A stretch of 64,000 nucleotides of DNA from a virus. Position numbers and translations under genes: made by a program. Under the pieces are notes generated by a model. The model was not told the origin of the DNA, searched no databases, and saw only the letters and a program-made list of their open reading frames with translations. This document shows positions 23,595 to 32,659 of the stretch, piece by piece (within the stretch, counting starts at the first letter, position 1; each line of letters opens with the position of its first letter). The stretch covers positions 1-64,000 of IMG/VR virus record IMGVR_UViG_3300020385_000008; one strand, given 5' to 3'.

Positions 23595-23797
23595 TCTGTG
23601 CTTTCAGATTCGGGTTCTACTAATGCCGCTTCCTCATCTAGCTTAATATCAACTAAACCAAATGCTTCAATGGCACCTTCTACACGCAACAGGAGTTCTG
23701 AACTTTGCTGTAATTTGGTACGCAATTCATCAATACTACGTCCTAGTTCTACACGTCTATTGACTAGCTGCTGCAATAATACTTTTTCTTTACTCAT
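23591..23797 (-). CDS. Small coiled-coil protein, 68 aa
   Basis: Heptad-like spacing in the first 45 residues (QQLVNRRVELGRSIDELRTK) predicts a coiled coil; the tail is acidic (EPESESTE). It overlaps both neighbours by 4 bases. Function unknown. Confidence 0.6.
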   Translation of the reverse strand: MSKEKVLLQQLVNRRVELGRSIDELRTKLQQSSELLLRVEGAIEAFGLVDIKLDEEAALVEPESESTE

Positions 23798-24003
23798 TTG
23801 TTAAATCCTATAGATGGTTTGTCGTCTTCTTCGTCCTCATCTCGCTTAATCATTACAAGACCAGCAAGAGTTTCCATAATAGTAAGGACTTCTTCAACGT
23901 CTGACTCAGAAGGTAGTTGTGTCTTTACATAGTTGAACTTAGCAAAGAACTCGGGTCCTACTTCTGCATATTCTTCAAGTGTAACTGGCTTTGGGTTACT
24001 CAT
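23794..24003 (-). CDS. Small acidic protein, 69 aa
   Basis: Acidic, helical, with a KRDEDEEDDKPS tail. Coupled by ATGA overlaps to genes on both sides. No recognised family. Confidence 0.6.
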   Translation of the reverse strand: MSNPKPVTLEEYAEVGPEFFAKFNYVKTQLPSESDVEEVLTIMETLAGLVMIKRDEDEEDDKPSIGFNK

Positions 24004-24158
24004 TCATTCTCCATTAGTTGTTGTGATAATTTATCCCTGAGAGCTTCACATCTAGGGATGTCGTACTGCTTAAAGTTGCCTCGCTTTTCTACGTGCTTGT
24101 AGTAGTGGATGGCGTTTTGGATGATAGTGAAGTCTTCCAGGTCTAGGTTAAAGTTCAT
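24000..24158 (-). CDS. Small hypothetical protein, 52 aa
   Basis: Starts at ATG 24156-24158, ends at TGA 24000-24002 with a 4-base overlap to the next gene. Helical (DFTIIQNAIHYYKHVEKRG). Tight coupling supports translation; function unknown. Confidence 0.6.
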   Translation of the reverse strand: MNFNLDLEDFTIIQNAIHYYKHVEKRGNFKQYDIPRCEALRDKLSQQLMENE

Positions 24159-24166
24159 AACGGAAG

Positions 24167-24376
24167 TCATTCAGTATCAAGTTGTTGGACTAAGTTCAAA
24201 AGGTCATCAATCTCACTTGGTAATCCACCAGTTGGGATATACATCTTAGCATACAATGCTACTCCAAATTTATCCTTAACAATGTTCTCTTTCATTTTAA
24301 GTTTCATCTTACGGACAGCATCAATAATTTCGCTATTAAGATACAGTTGTGCTAGTTTGGGTTGTTCTAAGCTCAT
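24167..24376 (-). CDS. Small hypothetical protein, 69 aa
   Basis: The start is the ATG at 24374-24376, overlapping the upstream TGA (ATGA), rather than a TTG nine bases earlier. Lys-rich middle (VRKMKLKMKENIVKD). No recognised family. Confidence 0.55.
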   Translation of the reverse strand: MSLEQPKLAQLYLNSEIIDAVRKMKLKMKENIVKDKFGVALYAKMYIPTGGLPSEIDDLLNLVQQLDTE

Positions 24377-24648
24377 AGGAGACAATTAGCTAGAAAGTTC
24401 TCTGCTACTTGAGTTCCTTCAAGAATTTCTGTTGGCAACAAAGAATCTCCTGCATAAAACTGCCAGTATGTAACTGTAGTACCATCTGGTTTAGTTGGTG
24501 AGTCAGCTTGGCAAATCTTAGTGATTCCAGTGGCTTCATTAAGACGTTGCTGAACTTCAGTAGGCAATAATGTCAAATTTAAACTAGTGAGCTCATAAAT
24601 TACTGGTTGAAAAATTGTATGGACCACCTGATTCGTTGCTTTAAGCAT
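24373..24648 (-). CDS. Hypothetical protein, 91 aa
   Basis: Not recognised. Thr/Leu-rich and soluble, with two Cys (KICQAD and the C-terminal NCLL). It is the first of a chain of small overlapping genes running into the glycosyltransferases. Confidence 0.55.
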   Translation of the reverse strand: MLKATNQVVHTIFQPVIYELTSLNLTLLPTEVQQRLNEATGITKICQADSPTKPDGTTVTYWQFYAGDSLLPTEILEGTQVAENFLANCLL

Positions 24649-24687
24649 AATAATAAAAAGGTTTCAATAATATATGTAGTGAGGTAA

Positions 24688-25095
24688 TCAGATGTCTCCC
24701 TCCACACGGACTTCACTGCTATGAACATTGAAGCTTCCACCAGGATAGCGTGCTTCTAGCTTTGCTACGTTCATTTCGACCAGTTCCTCGAATGTCACAT
24801 TAAGAGCGATACAGGCTTGAGCCATGTACCACATAATATCACCAAGCTCACGCTTCATATGGTAGATATTATCTTCATTATATGGCTTACCTTGGAACAA
24901 AATCTTCTTTACAACTTCCATAAACTCACCACCCTCAGCACAGACACCAACAGCAGCAGTAAGAAGGCGTTGAGTATCACACTCTTCTCCCTCTAACTCT
25001 TGAATACGATATACAAAAGCTTCATGGTCCTTCGATGGCTCACTGGTAACTCCATCTACGAATTCTAGATAGCGGTTGAAATCAACTTGACTCAT
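24688..25095 (-). CDS. mazG: MazG-like nucleotide pyrophosphohydrolase
   Basis: 135 aa. AEGGEFMEVVKK and ELGDIMWYMAQ are the two acidic helices of the all-alpha NTP pyrophosphatase fold that bind Mg. Cyanophage MazG enzymes hydrolyse dNTPs (notably dGTP and dCTP), helping to remove or recycle nucleotides; regulation of ppGpp was proposed earlier. It has its own TGCTATAAT promoter. Confidence 0.92.
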   Translation of the reverse strand: MSQVDFNRYLEFVDGVTSEPSKDHEAFVYRIQELEGEECDTQRLLTAAVGVCAEGGEFMEVVKKILFQGKPYNEDNIYHMKRELGDIMWYMAQACIALNVTFEELVEMNVAKLEARYPGGSFNVHSSEVRVEGDI

Positions 25096-25120
25096 AATTT
25101 TTTTATCGTGCTACTGATCT

Positions 25121-25129
25121 ATTATAGCA
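25121..25129 (-). promoter_or_regulatory. Extended -10 promoter (TGCTATAAT) of mazG
   Basis: TGCTATAAT on the minus strand, 25 bases before the mazG ATG. No -35 seen. Confidence 0.6.
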
Positions 25130-25133
25130 TAGT

Positions 25134-26333
25134 TTAAGTCTGAACACCCATCCTATCAGATTTTCTAGTATATCCATTTTTAGTCCTTAAGAAAATTTTA
25201 TTAGACTTAAAGTCATCCGCCACCAAGGAAGAAAATTTTGGTGTTTGACCGTTGATATCAAACTTCACATAGATTATTTTATTTTCGATAGCATCCTGGA
25301 ATATTTTATTATATGAAGTATTATTTTTGGAATCGGCAGAAACCATCTTCTCGGATTCATACATAATTTCATTCAATGTGACTTGCTCACCCTTACCACT
25401 TAAGTAAGAATTACTCTCTAAAAATGGGAGCATAGCATTATAGTCAAACGCATCATCCTTATATCCAGTCCTTAGCCTATTGGCAACATCTTGAGCGGCT
25501 GCTAATGGAGGACCCCCTGGTAAATTGGCAGCAGCAAGTATAGGACCACTAACAACAGTACCCTCATTTAGTTGTCTCAGTACTGCATATTGTGGTGTGT
25601 TTTGCCATTTAGCTAACTTCTGTGGGTCTTTACTCAACAAATCAATAATATCACCAGGCTTAACTACGTTAGTAGTTGTAGTTGTACCAGATTTTGCTGA
25701 TATCGAATATGCTTTAGTCGGAGTCTTAATTATATAATCCAAGAGAGGTTCGTTTGGTCTACTTGGGAAAAATATTTTAGATGATGCAGATATAGTAATC
25801 TGTTTTGATTGTAAAAGCTTATCCTTAATAATAGCAATTGGACCGAGAATCTCACCGAAGTCCTTTTTAATATCATTTATTGGTAGATTTGGACTATACA
25901 CACTATTAACATATGATAATGACTTCTTCTTCATATAATAAAGAACAAGTGCCTCTAGATATGTTTTGATAAAAGGTGCCAAATTACCATCAGAAATACT
26001 ATTCAGCAGAACTTTTACATAATTATCTAACGTATAATCTTTATCAACTACACCAAATGCCTGTGGGTTTAAATTAACTCTTGTCTGAGATCCAGGTTTT
26101 TGTAAATTATTGAAAGTTACTAGGTACTGCTTGTTATCTTTTACTCGTAGTATTGGGTATTTAGTATTATAGTCCGAAGACATAGCAATAACTTCTTCCC
26201 CAGCCCCAATCTTTTGTGTCAAAATTCTGGATGGATTGCTTGGATCATAGCCAATAGAGTCCTTTTTCATATTTGTAGGAACATTTTGACCCCTAAAATA
26301 TTTTGACCACGCTTGGTTACCAGTAGATGCCAT
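25134..26333 (-). CDS. Hypothetical protein, 399 aa
   Basis: Not recognised. It begins with ASTGNQAWSKYFRGQ and ends in a basic tail (RTKNGYTRKSDRM). The central strand-helix pattern around PLLDYIIKTPTKAYSISAKSG, an Asp followed by a Ser-x-Lys on the next strand, loosely resembles a PD-(D/E)xK nuclease core, but the Glu is missing, so this is only a suggestion. It lies between mazG and the Mom-like gene and could belong to a DNA-modification or host-takeover module. Confidence 0.55.
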   Translation of the reverse strand: MASTGNQAWSKYFRGQNVPTNMKKDSIGYDPSNPSRILTQKIGAGEEVIAMSSDYNTKYPILRVKDNKQYLVTFNNLQKPGSQTRVNLNPQAFGVVDKDYTLDNYVKVLLNSISDGNLAPFIKTYLEALVLYYMKKKSLSYVNSVYSPNLPINDIKKDFGEILGPIAIIKDKLLQSKQITISASSKIFFPSRPNEPLLDYIIKTPTKAYSISAKSGTTTTTNVVKPGDIIDLLSKDPQKLAKWQNTPQYAVLRQLNEGTVVSGPILAAANLPGGPPLAAAQDVANRLRTGYKDDAFDYNAMLPFLESNSYLSGKGEQVTLNEIMYESEKMVSADSKNNTSYNKIFQDAIENKIIYVKFDINGQTPKFSSLVADDFKSNKIFLRTKNGYTRKSDRMGVQT

Positions 26334-26347
26334 TACATAATACCTTC

Positions 26348-26962
26348 CTATTGGTATTTAGTTTCTTTCCACTTAATGCTCTTCTTAAGATTCTTATCAT
26401 AGATTAGTAAAAATCTATGCTTTCTACTTCTAGGTCTCCACTCACCTTCAATACCTTTAACAGATCCCCTTGAGTGCTTAATATATGTTCCATCTGACTG
26501 CTTTATCCAAAAGTCTTTCTTAGCATCAGATAACCCATAGTACTTAAAGTTAGTTGCTTTGTATATAGTGCCCTCATGATGAGCACTATCAGCATAACTT
26601 AGTATTGCTTTTACATTAACATCCTTCCTAAAAATTTTAATACATCTAGCAACAAACCAAGATGTAATATTATATTCAGCTCTCTGAGTTTCTGGATGAA
26701 TACACAAACGCGAAAGTTCCCAGAGACCATCTTGCTGATCTCTGGGTAAACCAAACGCACCTACAGCAATCTCAGGAACAGGTATCTTTGTGAAGATACA
26801 AGCCCCTAGACAACCACTAACATGAAGAACTTCATTTTTATATAGACCATAGTTATAGCCACTTTTAAAGTCTTTAGACTCATCTTTTAAATAATGATGA
26901 GTATATAGTAGATCCTTTATTTGTGATTTAGTACTTCTCTCAATAATGTACTCGCTTTTCAT
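26348..26962 (-). CDS. Mom-like acyltransferase-fold DNA modification protein
   Basis: 204 aa. ELSRLCIHPETQRAEYNIT, then SWFVARCIKIF and SYADSAHHEGTIYKATNF, match the Mom family, whose phage Mu member modifies adenines in DNA to resist restriction. The family has a GNAT-like fold; in Mu, Mom installs a methylcarbamoyl group on adenine. Here it starts on the stop base of the gp41 helicase gene and is probably expressed with the replication genes, so new DNA could be modified as it is made. A plain GNAT acetyltransferase is the alternative. Confidence 0.72.
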   Translation of the reverse strand: MKSEYIIERSTKSQIKDLLYTHHYLKDESKDFKSGYNYGLYKNEVLHVSGCLGACIFTKIPVPEIAVGAFGLPRDQQDGLWELSRLCIHPETQRAEYNITSWFVARCIKIFRKDVNVKAILSYADSAHHEGTIYKATNFKYYGLSDAKKDFWIKQSDGTYIKHSRGSVKGIEGEWRPRSRKHRFLLIYDKNLKKSIKWKETKYQ

Positions 26963-28344
26963 TAGAAATTTAGTTTAGCGAACTTTTCTTTAAATGGTTT
27001 GGTGGTTCCGTCAGAGTGCTCATACTCTTCTTCACCTCCTCCCATAATATCATCTTGAGCTGATTGCTCGCAGTCATAAAGGCGCATCTTGGCGCGGTCA
27101 ATACCGACAACAAAACGCTTGTGGATGGTGGGATCATTGTATCTGTTCTTAAGTTGTTTTACCATAATTTGACCAAGACCTTCTAGCTCCTCTGTTGAGA
27201 TTAGTGCCACCATAAGGTCAGCAGTGGCTGGAAGCCCGAAAGACTCGGAAGTATCTGTGATATCCACATCACTGTTTCCATAGCCACTACGGGTCGTCTG
27301 GGTGGCGCTAACGATGGGTAGGTTGAACTCTACCGCTAGACCACGCAACTCCTCTGCAATGCTCTTGACGAGGGTGTAGGAGTTAGCATTAGCTCCTGCC
27401 TTGATACGGCTGGAAGCACAGATGTTTAGGTAGTCAATGAAGATAATCTCAGGGCGGAAGTTCTTCTTGAGTTGTAGCTCATTTAGAAGTGCCTTGAAGT
27501 GACCAGAGTGTGCCTGTGCTGTGGGGTATTCCTTGATAATAAGGGAACCTTGAACCTTTTTGGCTACCTTGGTCACCTTATCCTCAAACATTTTCTTGGA
27601 TAGGCTTGAAATATCTTGGATATTTACATTGAGTAGGTTGGCGTCAATACGTTCCGCAATCTTCTCCTCAGCCATCTCGGCAGTAATGTATAGAACATTC
27701 TTGCCCTGCATTAGAGAAGCAGCAGCCACGTGACACATAAACAGCGACTTACCAACACCAGTACCAGCCAGAGCAATGTTGAGTGACTTGTTAGTTAGAC
27801 CACCCTTGGTGATCTTATTAAGTAGCTCAATATCAAATGGGATCTTGTCTTCCTTACGAGTGTAGAAGTCAAAACGCTCAGAGGCATCTTCGATGTAGTC
27901 GTGACCAACATTACTATCAAAGGAGACCGCCAGAGCGCTTGAGAGGATGCCTGGGATAGCGTCTTCTGTCTTCTGCTTACTATCACCATTAGCAATGCCT
28001 ACAGACTCCATAAGGGCGTTGTAGATGGCTTGCTTCTTACACCACTTCTCCGTAGTATCTTGCATCCACTCATCAGTACCTGTTACATCATCAAAGGATG
28101 TGAGGATGGTACGAATGTTTTGAACTTCAGTTTCAGCTAGATTATTACGTGCCTCTACCTCGATTCCAAGTGCTTCTTTAGATGGGCGAGTGTTGTACTT
28201 GACCATGTATTGGGCAATCTCCTCAAAGAGGACTCGCTCTGATGAATCGTGGAAATAGTCAGGTTCAATAAATGGAATGACTTTGCGTGAGTAGCTTTCA
28301 TTGTATACTAGTGATCGTAAAATAAGGTTTTCAATTCTTTCCAT
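26962..28344 (-). CDS. 41: Replicative DNA helicase (T4 gp41, DnaB-like)
   Basis: 460 aa. The RecA-like motor has Walker A AGTGVGKS (residues 193-200) and a Walker B in EIIFIDYLN; SATQTTRSGYGNSDVDITD is the DnaB-type H3/H4 region. The N-terminal 160 residues are the helical primase-contact domain. It unwinds DNA 5' to 3' at the fork with gp61. It precedes the Mom-like gene with a one-base overlap. Confidence 0.96.
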   Translation of the reverse strand: MERIENLILRSLVYNESYSRKVIPFIEPDYFHDSSERVLFEEIAQYMVKYNTRPSKEALGIEVEARNNLAETEVQNIRTILTSFDDVTGTDEWMQDTTEKWCKKQAIYNALMESVGIANGDSKQKTEDAIPGILSSALAVSFDSNVGHDYIEDASERFDFYTRKEDKIPFDIELLNKITKGGLTNKSLNIALAGTGVGKSLFMCHVAAASLMQGKNVLYITAEMAEEKIAERIDANLLNVNIQDISSLSKKMFEDKVTKVAKKVQGSLIIKEYPTAQAHSGHFKALLNELQLKKNFRPEIIFIDYLNICASSRIKAGANANSYTLVKSIAEELRGLAVEFNLPIVSATQTTRSGYGNSDVDITDTSESFGLPATADLMVALISTEELEGLGQIMVKQLKNRYNDPTIHKRFVVGIDRAKMRLYDCEQSAQDDIMGGGEEEYEHSDGTTKPFKEKFAKLNF

Positions 28345-28356
28345 TAAATGTCCTAA

Positions 28357-29364
28357 TTAGTTTCCGTATGAGAATGTTCCTTTAGCAATTACTTCTAGCT
28401 TTTCCATAACTTCTGGTGTGAAGTATTGCTCTGGATCTTTGAGAATGGTTTTAGCATAGGTCTTTTTGCCATCACCCATATCATAACGTCCTGCGACGTT
28501 TTTCCACATACCACCCTTTTCACCTAGCTCTAGAAGACCAAAGTACTTATCAAGTCCTCGCTCATCATAATACAAACGGACGCCTACGTCCATATTCTCT
28601 TTACTTAAACGCGACTTAGCAGTCTTTGCCTTGATAATGTTTCCAACAATCTCTGTTCCATCCTTCTCTTTCTTCTTTGAGAGATGAATGATAGTAGAAG
28701 CGGCATACTTAAGACCAGAGCCACCACCCATTTCCTTTGTAGGAACATAAGCACCGATAACGTCATATGTGTGGTTTGTTACTAGCATTGGAATCTTAGC
28801 CTGTCCTAGCTTCAAAGTCAACATACGGAATGCTCCTTTGATTAGCTGGGATTTAGTCATATCGCGGACTTGCTTATCGTCTAGCGCATCGTTGATCTCC
28901 TTATTAGTGGAGAGCATACCAAGGGAGTCTAGCACAAACATACAAGGCTTACGGTCTGCCTCAGGTGTCTTTAGATACATATCAACAATCTTAAGTGCCT
29001 TTGTGCGGAACTCTTCAATTGTTACGACATTGACAACAGCCAAACGGTTGAGGTCGATACCACGTGATGATAGAAGTGACTTATTGACTGCTGCTTCAGT
29101 ATCAAAATAAATGCAAGATGCATCGGGACTAGAATCCAAGAAGTTCTTGACCACGGCGAGTGAGAAAAAAGTCTTACCAGTAGAGCTTTCCCCAGCAATA
29201 GCAGTAATTTTGTCGCCAGAAACACCACCGTACAAAGACCCAGATACAAGAGCATTAAAGATGAATGAACCAGTGTCCACAAATGTCTCGGTTTCGTCAA
29301 TGTCTGACGCAATCTTAGAGTAGTCGCCACCAATCTCATTTACAATATCCTTTAGAAAATCCAT
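28357..29364 (-). CDS. uvsX: RecA-like recombinase UvsX
   Basis: 335 aa. Walker A GESSTGKT at residues 58-65; Walker B in CMFVLDSLGML; MLVTNHTYDVIG resembles the L2 region. It forms filaments on single-stranded DNA and drives strand exchange in recombination-dependent replication, loaded by UvsY (55870-56304 here). It is slightly shorter than T4 UvsX (390 aa), as in other cyanophages. Confidence 0.96.
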   Translation of the reverse strand: MDFLKDIVNEIGGDYSKIASDIDETETFVDTGSFIFNALVSGSLYGGVSGDKITAIAGESSTGKTFFSLAVVKNFLDSSPDASCIYFDTEAAVNKSLLSSRGIDLNRLAVVNVVTIEEFRTKALKIVDMYLKTPEADRKPCMFVLDSLGMLSTNKEINDALDDKQVRDMTKSQLIKGAFRMLTLKLGQAKIPMLVTNHTYDVIGAYVPTKEMGGGSGLKYAASTIIHLSKKKEKDGTEIVGNIIKAKTAKSRLSKENMDVGVRLYYDERGLDKYFGLLELGEKGGMWKNVAGRYDMGDGKKTYAKTILKDPEQYFTPEVMEKLEVIAKGTFSYGN

Positions 29365-29373
29365 AGTTGTTAA

Positions 29374-29604
29374 TTAAAAATCAAATTTGCCGAAGGGGTT
29401 TTCACCATCTCCGTTTTTACTTTTTAAGTTGTCTAGTGTATCCATAATACATTCACTAGACTCAATGCTCTCAACAGTAAAGAGAATCTTCGCAATGCTC
29501 TCGCAAACCATAGGGCGCTCATTTCTAGCAGCATATGCTAATGCGTTCCTTAATGCGGCTTTAGCGTCATCAAGGGAGTCAATTACTGTCTTAGACAGTG
29601 CCAT
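29374..29604 (-). CDS. Small hypothetical protein, 76 aa
   Basis: Helical, acidic, with a C-terminal DGENPFGKFDF tail that could be a protein-docking peptide. Lies between gp43 and uvsX. No recognised family. Confidence 0.6.
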   Translation of the reverse strand: MALSKTVIDSLDDAKAALRNALAYAARNERPMVCESIAKILFTVESIESSECIMDTLDNLKSKNGDGENPFGKFDF

Positions 29605-29767
29605 TGGATTTCCTCCTTATTTCGTATAGGTATTCTAGCACATCAACACGAATATTGATCAATTCGTCTAGACATTTCTGATCCCTAGCTTGAGACCTCA
29701 GATCCTCATCAATCTTAATGACTGATTCAATAAAAAGGTCCAATGCTAGTAATTCTGTATCATTCAT
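29591..29767 (-). CDS. Small hypothetical protein, 58 aa
   Basis: The start is the ATG at 29765-29767, just after the polymerase stop; an earlier TTG would overlap gp43. Acidic and helical (LLALDLFIESVIKIDEDLRS). Overlaps the 76-aa gene by 14 bases. Function unknown. Confidence 0.6.
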   Translation of the reverse strand: MNDTELLALDLFIESVIKIDEDLRSQARDQKCLDELINIRVDVLEYLYEIRRKSNGTV

Positions 29768-29771
29768 ATTA

Positions 29772-32372
29772 TTATCCAAAAAACGATTCTAGTGTAACTG
29801 TTTTCTCGGAATGCCAACCAATAGAATCAAGAATGATTTTTAGTGGCTCCAAGAAACTTTTGTTGAACTGTAAGTCATAATCAATGTACCGCTCTAGATT
29901 TAGCTCCTTAGGGAAGTCTGAAATGAATGAAATAACATTCTCTCCAATCTTATTAGGAACCTTTAAGTAGCAGAACTTGATCTTCTCCCCATTATTAATC
30001 AATGAGTACTTCTTATCTAGCCCATTCTTTTTTATGTAGTGATTGAATAGAAGTGCTCCGCGACAATGGATGGGAGTTCCCTTAGCATAAATGCTGACTG
30101 GGGACTTATATTTAACAACATCACTAACAGATCTAGGGAATGAAATCTGTTCTGGTGGAAGCATCTTAAACTGAAGTCTACAACTATCAATGTAGTCAAT
30201 AACTTCGTCCTCAGTGCCCACCATAACAAGCTTGAGTGCCTCTTTAATCATTGACCTACACGGAGCAGGGGTGGATGATTTGACTGCCTCAATGCCCATC
30301 ATTTTGAGCTTAGGTTGAGCATAACGCACACCCTCACTATCCCATACATTCAGAATGTAACGCTTCTTAGCGGTCCAAATACCACGGTCTGCGATATTCT
30401 CCCTCTTCATCTGCATCTTCTGGTCATACGCATTCACATAATGAGCAAGCTCTTGATATGAATTATCAATAAAGGGCTCAATCTTAGCTTGACAGAAGCC
30501 ATCTAGTGCGTTAACAATCTTCTCTTTAGATACATCCTTATCACCAAACACCTTATCAACAACAGGTCCCATATGTAAGTAGATTGAATCAGTGTCTGAC
30601 GCAATAACATAGTCAACCTTGTCTGTACCTAGTGTCTTATTCATATACCCATTGAGCTTATTCTCAATCCAGCGAATAGAAGTCTGACCAGATAAGGTGA
30701 TAGCCTCAGCATTTGCTAGTTTGAAATACCTGAAGTATTGATTACCAATAGCACCATAAGCACTGTTAAGAGAAATCTTCTTCGCCATTTGAATGTTGTT
30801 ACAGCGGGAGATCTCCTTTTCAAGTGCTTTAGAAGGCTTCGTCTCATTGAGCTGCTTGGCTGCGAGCATTCTCTTCTTAAAGATAACTCGTTCTGCATAC
30901 ATCTTCTCCATTAGTTCGGGCAACATTCCCTTAACACGACGGTAGATAGCGCCGTTAGCAGTCATAGTCCAGTCAAGAACCTTCAATGGAGATAAGTCTA
31001 GCTCCATATCCAAGACCTTATAGACATTAATCTTGCCCGATAGCTGCCTGATTTCAATCATAGCTTCTAGCTTCTCTTGATCATATGACGGGTCATTCTG
31101 TGCATTATGAATCATAATGTTTAGATCATCCATAGTAATAAGCGTCTCTGGGGAGATTGCATACTGCATAATCAAGTGAGGATATAGTGAGTTAAGGTCA
31201 AAGCTCACAACGTAATCATACTTACCTGGCTTAGGTTCCTTAACATATGCTCCAGCATACTTTGAGTCCTTATCAACTTTTACTTTTGGTGGGATGACGA
31301 CCTTCTTATCACGAAGATAATTGTAGATAATAGTATCCCACATACGCACTTGATAAAATACGTCACGGAAGTTTACCTTAGCGTCAAAAGCCATAGTAAG
31401 AGCAAGGTCAATAAGTTTCATCTTATCTTCCAAGCGGTCAACTAATTCCACGTCAATGATGTTGTATTCAACAAACTTCTGCCAACCTTGGCGATAGAAA
31501 TCTTTGAAGGTTTCAAACTCACTGTGATCTAACTTCTTCTGCCCAAGCTCTACATCAGCAATATGATCTAGACGATAGCTTTCCTGATTAGAATATGTGA
31601 ACTTTTTATATAGATTGAGATAGTCAAGTTGAGTAACGCCAGCAATATCAAAGTAGATTTTCTCCTGACCTTTGATAAAGTGCTTCTCTTCGGATACTAG
31701 CTTCCACGGTGACAACGTTTTCATTGTCTTGGAACCTAACAGACGCTCAATGCGGTTACAGAGATATGGAATATCATAATATTCCAAGTTCCATCCAGTA
31801 ACAACGTCTGGGGTATCCTTTGTCCACCAAGCTAGGAATGAATTGAGTAGATGATGCTCATCATAGCAGGGGCGAAAGTCAACATTCTCCTGCTTATTGG
31901 TGAAGTCGCCGTGCTTAGTTTGACCCCAAGTAATAATCTTCTTGGTATTATAGTCCTGAACTGTGATTAACAGTACTTCCTCGGCAGCATTCTCTGGGTC
32001 TGGGAAACCCATTTCAGTCTCAACCTCAATATCAACAGTGACCATCTTCATCAATGATGTATCAAATTTGATATCACCAGGATAGTTTTCAGCTAAAAAT
32101 TGAAAGATGAAGCGCTCATTCCCATAGACATTGAAGTTTTCAACTTCATCATACCTCTTGATAAACTCACGACACTCCTTAATTGTTCCAGGTTTTATTG
32201 GCTCTACATTCTCACCATCAAGTGTCTTCCAGTCACTATCTTTCTTGGAAGACACAAACAATGTAGGTGAAAAGTTTTTCCTTACATTAAAACGCTCACC
32301 ATTCTCATATCCCCTGAAGAGGATAGAGTTTCCATACATCTGGACGTTTGTGTAGAACTTATTCTTAGACAT
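29772..32372 (-). CDS. 43: DNA polymerase, family B (T4 gp43)
   Basis: 866 aa, near T4 size (898). Exonuclease motifs: VTVDIEVE (Exo I), TGWNLEYYDIPY (Exo II), YNIIDVELVD (Exo III). Polymerase motifs: DLNSLYP (A), KKISLNSAYGAIGN (B), SDTDSIY (C). The C-terminal TLESFFG is a sliding-clamp binding peptide for gp45. It is the phage replicase with proofreading. It begins on the stop codon of the Sm-like gene 32372-32659. Confidence 0.98.
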   Translation of the reverse strand: MSKNKFYTNVQMYGNSILFRGYENGERFNVRKNFSPTLFVSSKKDSDWKTLDGENVEPIKPGTIKECREFIKRYDEVENFNVYGNERFIFQFLAENYPGDIKFDTSLMKMVTVDIEVETEMGFPDPENAAEEVLLITVQDYNTKKIITWGQTKHGDFTNKQENVDFRPCYDEHHLLNSFLAWWTKDTPDVVTGWNLEYYDIPYLCNRIERLLGSKTMKTLSPWKLVSEEKHFIKGQEKIYFDIAGVTQLDYLNLYKKFTYSNQESYRLDHIADVELGQKKLDHSEFETFKDFYRQGWQKFVEYNIIDVELVDRLEDKMKLIDLALTMAFDAKVNFRDVFYQVRMWDTIIYNYLRDKKVVIPPKVKVDKDSKYAGAYVKEPKPGKYDYVVSFDLNSLYPHLIMQYAISPETLITMDDLNIMIHNAQNDPSYDQEKLEAMIEIRQLSGKINVYKVLDMELDLSPLKVLDWTMTANGAIYRRVKGMLPELMEKMYAERVIFKKRMLAAKQLNETKPSKALEKEISRCNNIQMAKKISLNSAYGAIGNQYFRYFKLANAEAITLSGQTSIRWIENKLNGYMNKTLGTDKVDYVIASDTDSIYLHMGPVVDKVFGDKDVSKEKIVNALDGFCQAKIEPFIDNSYQELAHYVNAYDQKMQMKRENIADRGIWTAKKRYILNVWDSEGVRYAQPKLKMMGIEAVKSSTPAPCRSMIKEALKLVMVGTEDEVIDYIDSCRLQFKMLPPEQISFPRSVSDVVKYKSPVSIYAKGTPIHCRGALLFNHYIKKNGLDKKYSLINNGEKIKFCYLKVPNKIGENVISFISDFPKELNLERYIDYDLQFNKSFLEPLKIILDSIGWHSEKTVTLESFFG

Positions 32373-32659
32373 TAATCACCAATAGTAACGAGGTATTCTG
32401 CGAGTAGTTTATTATCTGGAGTTGCTACGAAAAAAACATCATCTGATCGGATGAAAAACTTAGTCTCGGAAGTCAACCTCCTTGATGGATATCTTACCAT
32501 ACATTTGTCTAGATCAGCATTCTCATCATAGGAAACTGGGTCAATCAGGTAATGGTCTGGATCTCCCAGAATTACATTTTCGGGAGGAATTTCTATAAGC
32601 TTACCAACTAAAACTCTATTGTTTTTTAGTATTAATACTTTTACTGTGGTTTCATCCAT
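32372..32659 (-). CDS. Sm-like small protein, 95 aa (Sm-like copy C)
   Basis: The start is the ATG at 32657-32659 with an AGGAAA site upstream; the longer reading lacks a good site. The pattern (VLILKNNRVLVGKLIEI, a GDPDHYLIDPVSY block, then FFIRSDDVFFVATPDNKLLAEY) follows the same order as the other three Sm-like candidates in this window: short first strand pair, a conserved Pro, a late hydrophobic strand, Pro, and a terminal Tyr. Probably a small beta-barrel binding RNA or protein. It is coupled upstream to the 135-aa copy and downstream to gp43. Confidence 0.6.
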   Translation of the reverse strand: MDETTVKVLILKNNRVLVGKLIEIPPENVILGDPDHYLIDPVSYDENADLDKCMVRYPSRRLTSETKFFIRSDDVFFVATPDNKLLAEYLVTIGD

